Part shown: one piece after another, positions 12,418-23,630 of the stretch | Position numbering within the stretch: position 1 is the stretch's first letter | Layout of the letters: each line of letters begins with the position of its first letter | DNA from: Heterotrichella gracilis | Lineage: Eukaryota > Sar > Xanthophyceae > Tribonematales > Xanthonemataceae | Assembly (NCBI GenBank): GCA_032358255.1 | Contig: JAULBX010004443.1 | Span: 310,001-374,000, forward strand | Length of the DNA: 64,000 nt | Reading direction: 5' to 3' | Translations under genes and position numbers: made by a program | Notes under the pieces: generated by a model | Seen by the model: only the letters and a program-made list of their open reading frames with translations | Database searches by the model: none | Told to the model about the DNA's origin: nothing

Positions 12418-15102
12418 CTACTCGAAGGTTCTTGGGTGCATCAGCGTGGCCAGCAGCGGCTGCAGCTGTGCGATGTGCTCAATCTGGAAGGTGGGGCGGG
12501 GGCCGTCGGGGGACAGGATGCGGCCGTGCCTGTTGACCCACACGCTGGCGGTCAGGCCAGCGGCTGCGGCCCCCGCTATGTCTGCGCTCAGGCTGTCCCC
12601 AACATGGATGGCCTACGGGGGGAGAGGGTGGGGGTTGGGGAAGGGACTGCGGCGAAACAGATGTGGTCCACCAGAGCCCTCGCCAGCTGACAACACCCTG
12701 GCTTTGGAGGCATATGTAGGCGTGACTGAATGCAAGGAGGGTGTGGAAAGCATGGTGGAAGGAGTGCCAACTTTTCATGTAGGTAAATGCTGGTGCCTCA
12801 AGCTACAAACAATTTTTATTTCCAATCAAATCAATTTTTATTTCAGATCAAAATCATTTTTTTATATATTCCTAAAGGGATTTTGATGCGAGAGCCTGGC
12901 GAGCAGGGTAGGATACATGCAGCTGGCCTCACCTCACATGGCTGGCACCCCACCAGCGCGCACGCCTTGTGGAAGATGGTGGGCGAGGGCTTCTCCGCAC
13001 CGCCCTCCCGCACCTCGTCCCCCCCAACCAGCACGTGTCCAAACAGGCCCCTTGCCCCGCTTGCCTCTATCTTCTGCCTCTGCACCTCGCTGTGCCCGTT
13101 GGTGATGATGACAGAGGACAGGGAGTGCGCACGCAGGAACGCGCTCAGCTCCTGGGGTGGGCAGGGGCAGGCGGTGAGAGGGGAGGGGGGAGAGGCGCAG
13201 GCGGTATTGGCTGGAATGTGCAGGCATTGAGCGCAGGCGGTGCAGTTTTGCCTCGCTTAACGCAATGCATATGCATATGCCCATGCTGTTCATGTACCTA
13301 CCAAGCTGCAAGGTTCCGCCATCTACAAAGTAATGTGAGGGTGGGCATGCACGTCTCTTCTCCCACCCACACCAACCCACCCCCTGCGCCACCTCCCCCG
13401 CCCCCAAGCCCACCTTGACCCCCGGCTCCATCCGGAAATGCGCCAGGCGAACCGTGCGGAAGGTGTGCTGCAGCTGCCTCGCTAGGTCAGCATCCCCGTC
13501 CCCACTGGCAGATGCACCGGACCCCGCGCTTGCATTTGTGCCAGACACCCCAGTCTCTGCACTGCCGGTGCCTGAGGCACCCGTCTCCACGCTCCGGTTG
13601 GCAGCGCCACCCTCCGCCCCTCCCATTGCTGCATTGCCGTGGTCTGCGGCCCCGTAGCCCTCCGCCCCTGCCGCTGCGTCGCCCACCCCGGGCCAGGTGA
13701 GGTCCGTGGTTGAGGTGGCGTTGCTGCCGTAGGTGTCGCTGGCGGTGGTGCCTGCGCCTGTGGCGCTGCTGGTGGTGGTGGTGTGCGTGATGGGTGCCGC
13801 CTTGCGCTGCGCCAGTATTGCCCCCAGCCACAGCCCCACGCGCCACTGGTCCACAGGCACCTGGGGGCCAGGGGGGCAGGGGGTGGGGTGCGTGTGTCGA
13901 AAAGGGGAAGAAAGGGGGGCCAGGCAGTGTGGAGTGAAGGTACCTCCTTGCAGGTATGCAACAAACTATAATCAACTGACAATGGCCTAAGTGCAATGAG
14001 CATCCACCTGTATGTACGCAGTGCGCTAGGCAAGAGTGTCAGCCAGGCCCTGTCAATGGCATCAATACCATGAATTCTCATGCGATGCAATGGCATGCCG
14101 TGCACTGTCCCGCCCATAATACTTCTTCCCACCGGGTGTTCGGGGCGGGGAAACCTGGAAGGGCGGGGGGTATGGGGGTTGCTGTGGGGCGCTGCGGGGC
14201 TCCCTCAGGGGGGGTGGAGGTGCAGGGGGGCAGGGAGGGGCGGGGGGCCCCCCTGGCCCTGAGGAGGTGGCCGCGGAAGGGTGCGCCCGTGCATGGTTAA
14301 GGTATGCAGGGGGTTTCATGCACCAGAGTGCAGCGGGGAAGGGGTGTTGCAGCGTGTGGTATGCATGCATGGGTGGGTGGGCGTGCGGCACGAGTCCTGG
14401 GCTGAACCAAGCAGTGCGCACAGGGGCGCTTGGGAAAGGGCATCGCCCCCACATAATGACCCACCCCACCCACCCTTCCCCTTTGGCTGCCTGCCAGTCC
14501 CCACCTTGATTGCTGATCTGGCTTTTGTGGCTGGTACGCTTGTGATAATAATAATATTATCCAAGTCCCCACCTTGTCCTGTGGGTCCCAGGGGTGTGCC
14601 GCAAACAGCCCCCCCCACGCCTCCAGCACCGCCTCAGGGTCCAGCCCCCTGCCCACAGCCGCCAGGTGGCGCCGTATGGCCCCATAGGCCGCCACGTCAC
14701 AGTCCCGCGTCAGCACCAGGGTATCGTCAAGGTCTGGGGGAGAAAAGGGGAGGGGAGGGGGGGTCAGGGGAGCAAAGGGCAGGGGGGAGGCTCGTAGCAC
14801 CTGTACCCAGGCCTGGGTGTCTGTGGCATCAAAACATCCAGGACGCCTAGTTCGGTCAGGGGTGACAATTGAGCGGTTATGGCCCACAGCCTACACAGCG
14901 ACTATCCTTTTCTGACAGAATACCTGCCCGCCATGCACCACAACCTAGCCTGGAACCCCAAGGTGCCACTTGGCAGTCACACCCCCCATGGGTTCGGGTG
15001 GGCCCACATGAGCCAACTGCATCCACCGTCACATTCACGCATACAAGGCACATACGCACACGCACCCAGGAATACTGCCTTGAGTGGGATGAGCGGCGCC
15101 AT
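12418..15102 (-). CDS. HAD-superfamily phosphatase (NANP-like) with low-complexity insert
   Basis: Five exons: 15102-15066, 14733-14573, 13860-13414, 13151-12933, 12612-12418; 352 residues, all phases agree. Predicted metal-dependent phosphohydrolase of the haloacid dehalogenase fold. The short first exon supplies the start and, after splicing, motif I reads KAVFLDLDDTLV (nucleophile Asp13, acid/base Asp15). Motif II is VIITNGH, motif III the Lys in EKPSPTIF, motif IV HVGDSLSADIAGA. The cap region (WRVGLWLGAI) is closest to the N-acylneuraminate-9-phosphatase/REG-2 branch. Exon 13860-13414 carries an insert of about 100 residues rich in Gly, Ala, Ser and Thr inside the cap, absent from typical members. 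No targeting peptide is visible. Substrate unknown; the family acts on many small phosphates. Confidence 0.87.
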
Positions 15103-16364
15103 TGCGTGGGTGCTGTGGTGGGGGAGGGCGCAGCCCCCACTGGGCACACCAGGTGAGGTGGGCAGCATGCACGCCGTGGACTGCGTGTGCCAAGAGGGAT
15201 GAGAGGGAGGTATTTGGGAGGGGAGGGGTGGTGCCTGGGACCAAGGGAGGGGGCAGTGCGCTGCAGCGGGTGGGGCGTTCTGTAACTTGGGCTTGCCCGT
15301 TGGTGACCCACTTACAAGAATACATTTTCACCATCTTGATTGATGAAACAAAAAATGTTGGTGTGTCAAACCACAAGAGGGTCGTGGGCACTTTGGCTTG
15401 GGTCACCCGCACTCCTGGGCTGTGGGCACCGACATGCATGCATATATAGCAAATGGCCAAGGTGCAGCACGAAAAGGCAAGCAGCAATAACGGGCCATGT
15501 TCACGCAAGTACTGCAACAGAATGACTATATGCTAAGGACGTTCGCCGGGTTGCAAAGCCATGCAGTCCATCGTGCTGTATGCAAATGTGTGCTCGGGTG
15601 CGTGTCACCATGGTCACTGCCCACCAAACGCACCTTGGATAAATTTTTTTGCTAAAGGCAGCGAGCAGTGCTGTTTGGCAGCCAGTTAACGATACTCAGA
15701 AGCATGTTGGGGGTGCCAGTGTGCAGCTGTGCTAAGCACGAGATGGGCCAAGTCCGGGCTGGGCAGTCGAGTTGAGGGCAAGGGTTGGAACAGAACGCCC
15801 CCTTAAGCAGCCGAGAACGAAGCTCAAGATGGCTTGCCAAAGCGTAGTTTGGGGCTCTAGCTTTGTTGAATCCGCATATTCGTTGTGCTTTTTACACAAA
15901 TCTGTCAACTGTCGATCCCCAGTCCCCACTTCCCCGAATGCATGCATGCAAAGGATTATGTAGTGCATGCAAAAGCTGATAAGTTATTAAAATTCTCAGG
16001 CAGGCACAGGCACAGGCACAGGCTATCACACCGGCAACTGACACAGTAGGTCAGTGGGTCGCTGCAGGTCATTCCATTCTCCCTCACGCGCGCCGCGCCC
16101 TTGGCCAGGGTGGTGCCTATCCTGCCGGATGGCCAGCGGATGTTTTGTTTGCTTGTCGACGCCAAGAGTATTAAACGGTGACAGCAGCCTTTGGAACTTC
16201 TATTCGGCTGCCTGTAACTGAACCAGCTGTAAGGTGCATGCTCCATCAGGCTATCCTCAACCCTAGTCCTAGCTAGCCTGGAAGCTATTAGCTTCTATAA
16301 CCCCACACCCATCCCGCTCACAACGCGGCTTCGAGCAGCAAGGAACAAAGCAACCTTCTTCATC
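15103..16364. other. Spacer between divergent genes, likely holds both promoters
   Basis: Separates the 5' ends of the HAD gene (minus) and the secreted-protein gene (plus). A short (GCACAG)n-type run lies at about 16000-16022. No supported coding sequence. Confidence 0.5.
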
Positions 16365-17357
16365 ATGCGCTGTGCCACCGCAAGCCTGTCAGCGGCGCTG
16401 CTGTTGCTGCCGCTCCTCCTCGCCATTGCTAGCGCTGCTCAATTCCCAGATGATCGTGAGGCCGCGGGCACACCGATTCACCTGGCCTCAGAGGAGCATG
16501 GCGACCAGGAGCTTGAGCTGCACTTTGGCAGGGCACTGCAGACAGTGTCTTTAGACGGGGGCAGCGTGCTTGCAGGTAAGGGCATGCTTTCACGAACCCA
16601 AAGCTCCCATTATACTCCAACGCGGTGTTGCAAGATGCATCATGCATCGCACGTGCTGCTTGTACTGCTACACTAGTTCTATGGCCAGCTGTAGCTGCCT
16701 TTGCCACGCACTTGCGTTGCTGCCACGAGGTCATTCTTACTCTTCGGGTCTTCCTTGCCCTGATCCACGCTCTATTTCTTCAATTGGGTACTCCCTGGCC
16801 GTGGCGTACCTGTCGGTTGTGCGTGCAGGGCTTGTGCGGGCTATGTACAAGTGGAGCGACAAGGACTTCAACGCCTGGGCCAGTGGCGTCAAAGCAGACC
16901 TCTCCTCGTGCTACAACGCTGTGCTCAAAGACCCTACCCTGCAGACGAAGGTGGCTGCCTTCAATGCGTGCCTCATACCAAAGGGCTCCAAGAAGTGCCC
17001 CGCAGGATGCAAGGCCCTTCTTCAGGGGGTGCGTGCAAACAAGTGCAAACTCCCATGGCATGCCACATGTAAACATGTTGGTGCCCTGAACATATGGACT
17101 GTTTTGCTAGCGTGTACTGCCAGCTCATACAAGCGTTGTCAGTGATGTGCGTTGCATTTTGAGGCTTTTGGCAGCTAAATAAGGTTCTTGCCCGCTGCCT
17201 TGAATCCAAGCGGATCCGGTCCGGACCTACGGTACGCCCACCCTTCAACACACCCTGTGTGCTGTACTGACAGTGGCTGGCCCACGCTGCGCAGGTGCCC
17301 AAGGCATGCCGCACTGCGTTTGCCAAGGCGCCCAAGCCGCTGGGATGTGGCCTGTAA
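16365..17357 (+). CDS. Small secreted cysteine-containing protein, family unknown
   Basis: Three exons: 16365-16575, 16829-17028, 17295-17357; 157 residues, phases agree. The start gives a clear signal peptide (AALLLLPLLLAIASAA core), so the product should enter the secretory pathway. The mature part has an acidic linker and then a compact domain with six cysteines (SSCYNAV, NACLIP, KKCPAGCK, KACRTA, LGCGL), a spacing suited to three disulphides. At the last codons GGC CTG TAA the bases also read as a perfect GTAAGT donor; splicing there to a CACAG acceptor at about 17444 would add only three residues (C, L, H), so the C-terminus has two near-equal alternatives. I do not recognise the family. 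A surface or extracellular role is inferred only from the signal peptide and cysteines. Confidence 0.7.
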
Positions 17358-19432
17358 GTCGCCGCTGTGTGCCACCAGTCAACTGCAATGATATGGACCT
17401 CTTGCCTGTGCACGCGCTCTGTGCCACTGCACTTTGCCTCCACAGCTGCCTGCACTAAGCCTGCACAAGCACTAGCTAGTGCCGTGCCACACCGCCACAA
17501 TTTTGCCTGGTGGCAGTGTCCAATATACAAACCCACAGAGTATGGAAACTGTCATCAGTTCACAAGGACCACATGAGGCGGCTCCTGCACCTGGCTGGGT
17601 CCCTGTCAAAACTTTGATGTGCTGCGTGCAGACGCGCAGCGCTCAATGTGTGCGGGGTGAAGAGCGATGCCAAAGGAGATGTGTGCTACAAGCCAGTGGG
17701 ATAGCCGCCCACACAGCTCAAGCTGGCCTGATGATAGCTCAAGCCCTATTATAGGCAGTCCTGGGGTACTCTGTGGCATTGGGGCAATGGCTATTTCGCG
17801 TTCAATGCACATACGCATCCGCATTGCAATTGTCCCGGAGACAATGCAATATATACCCAGTGGGTCGTCGTTGGGTGTCTCAACTCCAGCAGTGATTTAT
17901 TGTCTCTTGAACCCCTTCCCAGCCTTTCCACCGCTTCACCCCTTGCGTGAGGCCACCATGGCCGGTTATTGACTGTGTCCCAGCTTTATCCCAGGCTTAG
18001 CCAACACGCTCGGGCCAGTGCAAGATCACTAGTGCGTTAACATTTACTGCAGTCCCAGCGGAATTTTCCTTCCCAGAAAATATAGTTGAAGAAGTTGCAA
18101 ATTCTTGTTTGTTCAAATGCTTATTTGCTCAAATTCTTGTTTGTTCTTTAGAATCATAATTCTTTCTATAGCTTTTAATCAAAGCTACAGCTTATACGTG
18201 TAAACTTTTAAGTCATCAGCTGATCGCTGGTGGCCAAGCCTTGTAATTTTCATGGTAACTCAAACGCGCGTAATGCCATGCGGCATAACACTGTCACAGG
18301 AGTTTCCAAGCCTTTCCAAGCGAGTCGCAACCAGCCATAAATCAGCGCAGAAGTGTGCACAGTCAGTTGGGTTAAAATAATTATCCAAAAATCATTTAAT
18401 AAATGCTCAGCGTGGTATACCTAAGTATACTAGCTCGCGTGGGACCCAGCTAAATTAGCTATTAAAAATCATCATGCAGTGCCACTTTGCGCACAATGAT
18501 TGTGCGCAAAAACTTTTGAATACGGCACCAGGTACTGTAATTGCTCTGAGCACACTCAGGAGGATCCTCGTCAACATTTAGGACGTCCTAGGAAGTACTT
18601 TCATATATTACTTTAGTATAATATATGTGATATATTTTAAGTCCAGGACCTCCTGCTCCTCGCCCAGTGCATGATAATACCATATATATTGTGCATATCT
18701 ATTAATAATTCTTATGCCATGCCGCGCGGCGGGCATATCATATCATATGATATGCCCGCCGCATATGCGGCATATATGCGGCATATGCAGCAAGCCTTCA
18801 AGGCATGGGGTGAGCGGCTGAGCGGCTGCAGCTAGCGCTCGCCTTACATGGGGTGCTGAGCCGCTTGCTGCCACGGCGACATCACAAAGTGCAAGTGGAA
18901 TCCTCATGATATATTAATAAATAGTTGTCCCCTGGATAGTATGATATTCAATAAGAAGAAAGTTTCTTAAAGAACAATTACTGTCAATACCGTATATGGG
19001 CCATTTATCGCTCATTTTAAGTTAGCCTAACTGAGGCTAAGTTCAACTTGGTAGCGTTTGGCTGCATGGGAAGGCACCAAATTTGCCAAAAGCGGCTTTT
19101 AACGCACGGCTGCCAGTCGGGCTCAGCATCACAGTTACGTTGGCCACAGCGTCACAGGTACTAATTTTATAGTACGTTGAATGACATCGAAATGAATCAT
19201 CAGATGACAAACTAACCCTAGGGCATGGGGGCCCTTCCGACTGAGAATCTGAAACTGATGTAAAGGCTTGCAATAATTTAACCAGTTGCAATTATTTTAA
19301 TGCAGGTAGTGATTAGTGCTACTACTGCTCTGGGAAATCTGTATTGGATGTAAAATGCCCGCGCTCTGACCGTTTGTGGTTAACTAGATGAACCACTTTC
19401 CCCCCTCAACAGCCGTGCCCCTGGGACTGGCT
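17358..19432. other. Long spacer with an AT-rich core (about 18060-19020)
   Basis: Lies between two converging genes. The core is far more AT-rich than the rest of the window and has several short inverted and direct repeats, including the palindrome at 18726-18762. No coding sequence could be supported. Confidence 0.55.
18726..18762. repeat. Perfect inverted repeat, 17-bp arms, 3-base spacer
   Basis: Left arm GCGGCGGGCATATCATA at 18726-18742 and its exact reverse complement at 18746-18762, followed by repeated GCATATGCGG-like units to about 18790. GC-rich ends and an AT-rich centre favour cruciform or hairpin formation. It could be the tip of a small inverted-repeat element; no target duplication was identified. 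Confidence 0.85.
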
Positions 19433-21356
19433 TCACGGCAGTAGCTTGAGCACCCTGTCGGTGACGTGTGGCTTGAGCACCCTGTCGATGACGTGCACCA
19501 CCGCCTTGCATGCCTTGATGTCTGCCAGCTGCACTGCTGGGATGTCATTGGCCAGCAGGGAGCCCGTGTGGAGGTCAATGCGGCCGTGGGGGGCACGGCT
19601 CAGGTCAACCTGAAAGGGGGAGGAACATGCACAGCTCAGCAAGGCATGCTGCAGTGTGGAGTGGATAACAATGCAATTGCAAGGAGGTGCCTGTCTGCTG
19701 CCAGCCGCACCAGCCTTGGCCAAACTGCAACACGGGTGAGAGGCATGCACATGACACGTAGCGGGCGCCGCCAAGACACTTCGTAACATTGCACAGTGTG
19801 CAGCTGTATCCATGCTGGAAATGAGCCGCGGCGCCATGCCATGCATCCTAGCATGCCACTATCAACAATCACACTACGCATTGCAATCAATCCCCCTGAG
19901 GAGCCCACATCCCAGTCGCAGGCCATGCACTCCCCGAGCGCCACGAATGCCCCCACCTTGATTGTTTTGTTGGCCAGCAGCGTGGGCAGCACCTGCTTGT
20001 TCTTCAGGTGCCAGCTGAATGCAGCCTTTCCAGGCACCACGTGGTACTGCAGCACCTGGCAGGAGTACAAGGGGACATCATACCACGCATTCTGGGACCG
20101 AGACAGTGTGTGCGCTGTGGTTCCTCAACAATCTCACAAAACGTTCCCAGTGATGCAGTGGGCACTGTACTGCCTGTATCCCAGATGATGCTGTAAGGGC
20201 AAGGCGCAAAGTCTGGCTACATGTCCATAACCAGTCACATATATGCATGCTATATGCTAACCTCACCTGCAGCAGTGCCTGTGTGTCGTTGAGCAGCTGT
20301 GGGGCGGTGAGGTTGGCACCGGCAAGGAACTTGGCAAAAGCGGCATTGCTTGGCACGAACACCGTGGCGGTTACGTTCTTGCCGCTCAGTTTGTTGTTTA
20401 GGCCAGCCGCCTGCAAGGAAAGTTGGGGGGAAATTGTAACATGCAGTAGGCGAGGCGTGAACCCAGGGGTGACAGTGATACTCCGCTATCAAGGCAGACA
20501 ATGGGGGGAGTCACCTAGGACCTAGGGTCAACAACCAATGGCCCTCAGTTATGCAACCGTGTTGCTCAAACCAAAACCCTAAGCAAGGGTCACTTGTTGA
20601 GTGATTGTTGGTCCCTGTACCCGGGCACAGTGCATAGTTTGGTTTTTAACACAAAAAATCCAGCAAGAGAACCGTGCAAGCTAACCTCCTTGTACCGAGC
20701 CAGCAAACCCAACAGGTGGCGACTCTGCGACTCACCTTGATTGCAGCGTGGAAAGTAGACAGCGAGGCAGACTTCGCTGCAAGCTGGGTGATGGTGGTGC
20801 AGGGTTGGGGCTTCTGCCAAAACCAACGGGCGTCAGCACTACCTGAACAGACACGTGGAACGACGATTAGTGCACACACACGAGCGCATCCGCGGCGAAT
20901 GCAATTGCTTGCACCCCCTCGGACCGAGGCTCGGTATACCGGTATGGGCAGGTGTAACTGCGGTTGCATGGCTCGCGCCAACAAGCACGATGACTAGGGA
21001 AGTTGTTTGTTTCACTTGAACGACAAAGAACGAGGTCGCACTGGTGCGATATGTACCAGCGCACCTTGCACGGTGCAATGCAGCACTCTATTTTGCATGC
21101 ATTGTGGCAACCGAGTTGCAGCAAGTTCTTGACCACCGCCACTTTGATACCTAAGCAATAAAATGCACAACGAGAATCTGCCGACACAAAAGTTGGTGGA
21201 GGGTTCGTGCGCGGAAACACAATGCTGCGCGCATGCCTGGTAAGTAGCAACCAGCAAGCAACTGCAAGTGCTTTCAACCTTAGGCAATCATACCGCACCT
21301 GTGCTTGCCAGCAGCAAGCTCGCCAGGCAGAGGATTGTGACGTGCGCGTAGGCCAT
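19433..21356 (-). CDS. Secreted single-domain fasciclin (FAS1) protein
   Basis: Five exons: 21356-21299, 20842-20736, 20410-20267, 20055-19957, 19609-19433; 194 residues, phases agree. A signal peptide (AHVTILCLASLLLAST) is followed by one FAS1 domain of about 140 residues, a fold used in cell adhesion and matrix proteins. Conserved landmarks are in order: TITQLAAKSASLSTFHAAI, the H1 box ATVFVPSNAAFAKF, LQYHVVPGKA, and the H2-type end DIPAVQLADIKACKAVVHVIDRVL (written here as two parts: DIPAVQLADIK and VVHVIDRVL). There is no C-terminal hydrophobic tail, so it is likely soluble rather than GPI-anchored. The last 20 residues contain a 9-residue in-frame repeat caused by a 27-bp tandem duplication. 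Converges with the secreted Cys protein and diverges from the GT49 gene. Confidence 0.88.
19444..19497. repeat. 27-bp tandem duplication inside the FAS1 gene
   Basis: Copies at 19444-19470 and 19471-19497, each starting GCTTGAGCACCCTGTCG, differ at two bases. It is in frame and repeats the (I/T)DRVLKP-type segment at the C-terminus of the FAS1 protein. Confidence 0.9.
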
Positions 21357-23016
21357 TGTCGCAAGTTTGAAGGTGCTGGGCTTGTGCAGCTGTGCAGGTT
21401 AGCTCGTGCAGCGGGGCAGAGGTGCCAGTTTAGATCAGCCAGTGTTTTTTTGGGGTGCGCACGGTCAGAGAAAAAGATGTTATGTTGACACTAAAGTGGT
21501 CGACACTGATACACAAAAACGTTTTATACAGACCTCATAGACCACGCTGTGTTGTAGGGACGCGTGTGAGGGCACCGGGGGTGGACAGTTAGTATGTGTG
21601 CTCTCCACGCTTTGCCACCTGTCTCTGCCGCAGCTCCAGTCAGACATGCAGGCCTGGGTGGTGGTTGGACTGGCCTGCAACGTGGTGGACTGCCTGCAAC
21701 GTGGTGGACCTCCCTATTGCAATCCTCCCAACGAGCTCTTCGTGGCAGGCATACGCAAGGACTGCGCTGTACGACCACCACGTTGCAAGCCCAGTCCAAA
21801 CGGTCTGCACCTAGGGCTGCAGCCCTGCAGCACACCTTGAGTCATGCACAGGTGGAGCTGCAGTTGCCACTTGCACTGCATTTGGCAGGCAGCATTGTTG
21901 AAACTATGGAGGCAAATGATTCAGACGCTTGCAAGAATACAGAATGGACTCCCAGTGCACAAGGTTATCTGCGCCATATCATTGCAGCAATGGTTGGCCC
22001 CATGGCTATGGGCACTTCCCTTCTATGTTGCAACCGGTTCTGTTGGACCTCAGCTTGGGGTTTCTGACCATCAAATCTTGGAAATGTGGAAGACATATTC
22101 TCAACTTTTTTGTGTTTTGAAAGACCCACAATGCCGTTGGTGCCGGCATGGAAGCAGTGGCATTAGCATGTCGATGGCATGTGTGTGGTGTGCTACCACA
22201 TTTTTCTTTTTCTGAACACATATACTTCAGTGCAACAATAAGACTACAAACCGGTATCCCTTTTCCCGCTGTTTGCAGAGCTAGTGCTTAATGCACTCTA
22301 CTACCCTCCACATCATCTTGGTAGGATAGGTTATAACTGCTCTGCATTGGTTGCGCAATGTGTTGCAAAATAGTGCAGCGGATTTCAGTGTCTTGTTCAA
22401 ACGCTCACAGGTACAGGTACAGCTTGCACTGAGTTTGTCACGTTGATCTGCAGGGCCTGACATGCACTGGCATGTCATGCACAGGCAATGCAGCTCAACA
22501 TATGCATGCATTGCACAAACAAGCGGGACATTGCAGTTTGCGTTGACGAGGGAGAAAACGATCCCATGTAATAGCTCTGACCCAAATTTAATACAACTGC
22601 AGAGTCTCATGAGTGGCTTGCTGTGTGCGATGGGCCCAATACCATCTTACATTTGAACATGCCATGTCGACAACCGGTTCGCAGTGTCGCTGTGTTTCTC
22701 ACTCATGCGTGTTGCAGTTAATAGCACAAGCAAAATTCACATCTCAGGTCTACAAGAAAGCTCCAACCCATGCCTGAGAGTGCCCCTTGGTACAGGTGGA
22801 GTGACGGGTGGGTGCTGGGGAGGTCGTTGGATGGGAACTCCACGAGTTCAACAAGTTGCAGCTGTTGGTGGACGCAGGACCCTGTCACATATAGGGGCAC
22901 CAACGTGTGACGAATCATATTAAAACCCAGGTCACGGTTTTCCAAATAGGCTTTTACCTTGTCACCTTTGGACGCTGTTGCACAATATTGGTGGTCGTAC
23001 AGTTTGTTGCAAATTT

Positions 23017-23047
23017 GCTGACAGAAACCCAGTGAGTTTCTGTCAGC
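23017..23047. repeat. Perfect hairpin, 12-bp stem, 7-base loop
   Basis: GCTGACAGAAAC at 23017-23028 is followed after CCAGTGA by its exact reverse complement at 23036-23047. It sits about 580 bp upstream of the GT49 start. Function unknown. Confidence 0.85.
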
Positions 23048-23607
23048 CAGTGCAGGATATTTGGAACCAGTATATGGACTTGAGGTTTACTACATCAAGC
23101 ACAGGGTATTGCGGCTAACATTTGCCATCTGTGTTGACCACTGACTGACCGCAGCTCGTACTGCAAAACCGTGCTTCCACCGTTAATCGTAGAGTTCTCG
23201 CCCCTGCCGAAACCTCTACTATCTCGTGAGTGGCCCATGGCTGATCTCCAAAATTGGGTAACACTGTTGAACTGTGCAAACTGCTGTCGGCACATTGGCC
23301 CAGAGGGTGGACTGTTGTTGTATCGTCGTCAATTGCCAAGGGTACAGCCGTTGTTATCTGGTGGAAGTGAAAGTTTTTTGTATAACAGGCTCGCATCCCT
23401 GTAGATGCATATGTGCCAGCCTAATTTTGGGCATTGATCAGACCAAGGTGGCATGCAACCCGTATGTGCCCTTCTGCAGGACTGAAACGCACCTAGGTGG
23501 CAGCAGAACACGCGCTTTGCTCTATTACAGCGTTGCCTCATGCTATTAATGTGCAAACACAAATAGCCTTCGCAGCTCTTTCTCGGGGCGGTGGCAGTGC
23601 AGCCTTC

Positions 23608-23629
23608 ATGGCGGTTTAATATGGTTTAA
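23608..23629 (+). promoter_or_regulatory. Two minimal uORFs directly before the GT49 start codon
   Basis: ATG GCG GTT TAA at 23608-23619 and ATG GTT TAA at 23621-23629 precede the assigned ATG at 23631 by 11 and 1 bases. They arise from a short tandem repeat (TTTAATATGG). If the mRNA starts upstream, such start-stop units would be expected to dampen or gate translation. They are visible in sequence; the regulatory effect is inference. Confidence 0.5.
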
Positions 23630-23630
23630 T

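Larger units (their letters stand above)
21357..23630. other. Spacer between divergent genes, no supported CDS
   Basis: 2.3 kb between the FAS1 gene (minus) and the GT49 gene (plus). Contains a 19-bp tandem duplication (21673-21691 and 21692-21710), a strong hairpin (23017-23047) and only short unspliced open frames without motifs. Promoters of both genes should lie here. Confidence 0.5.
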
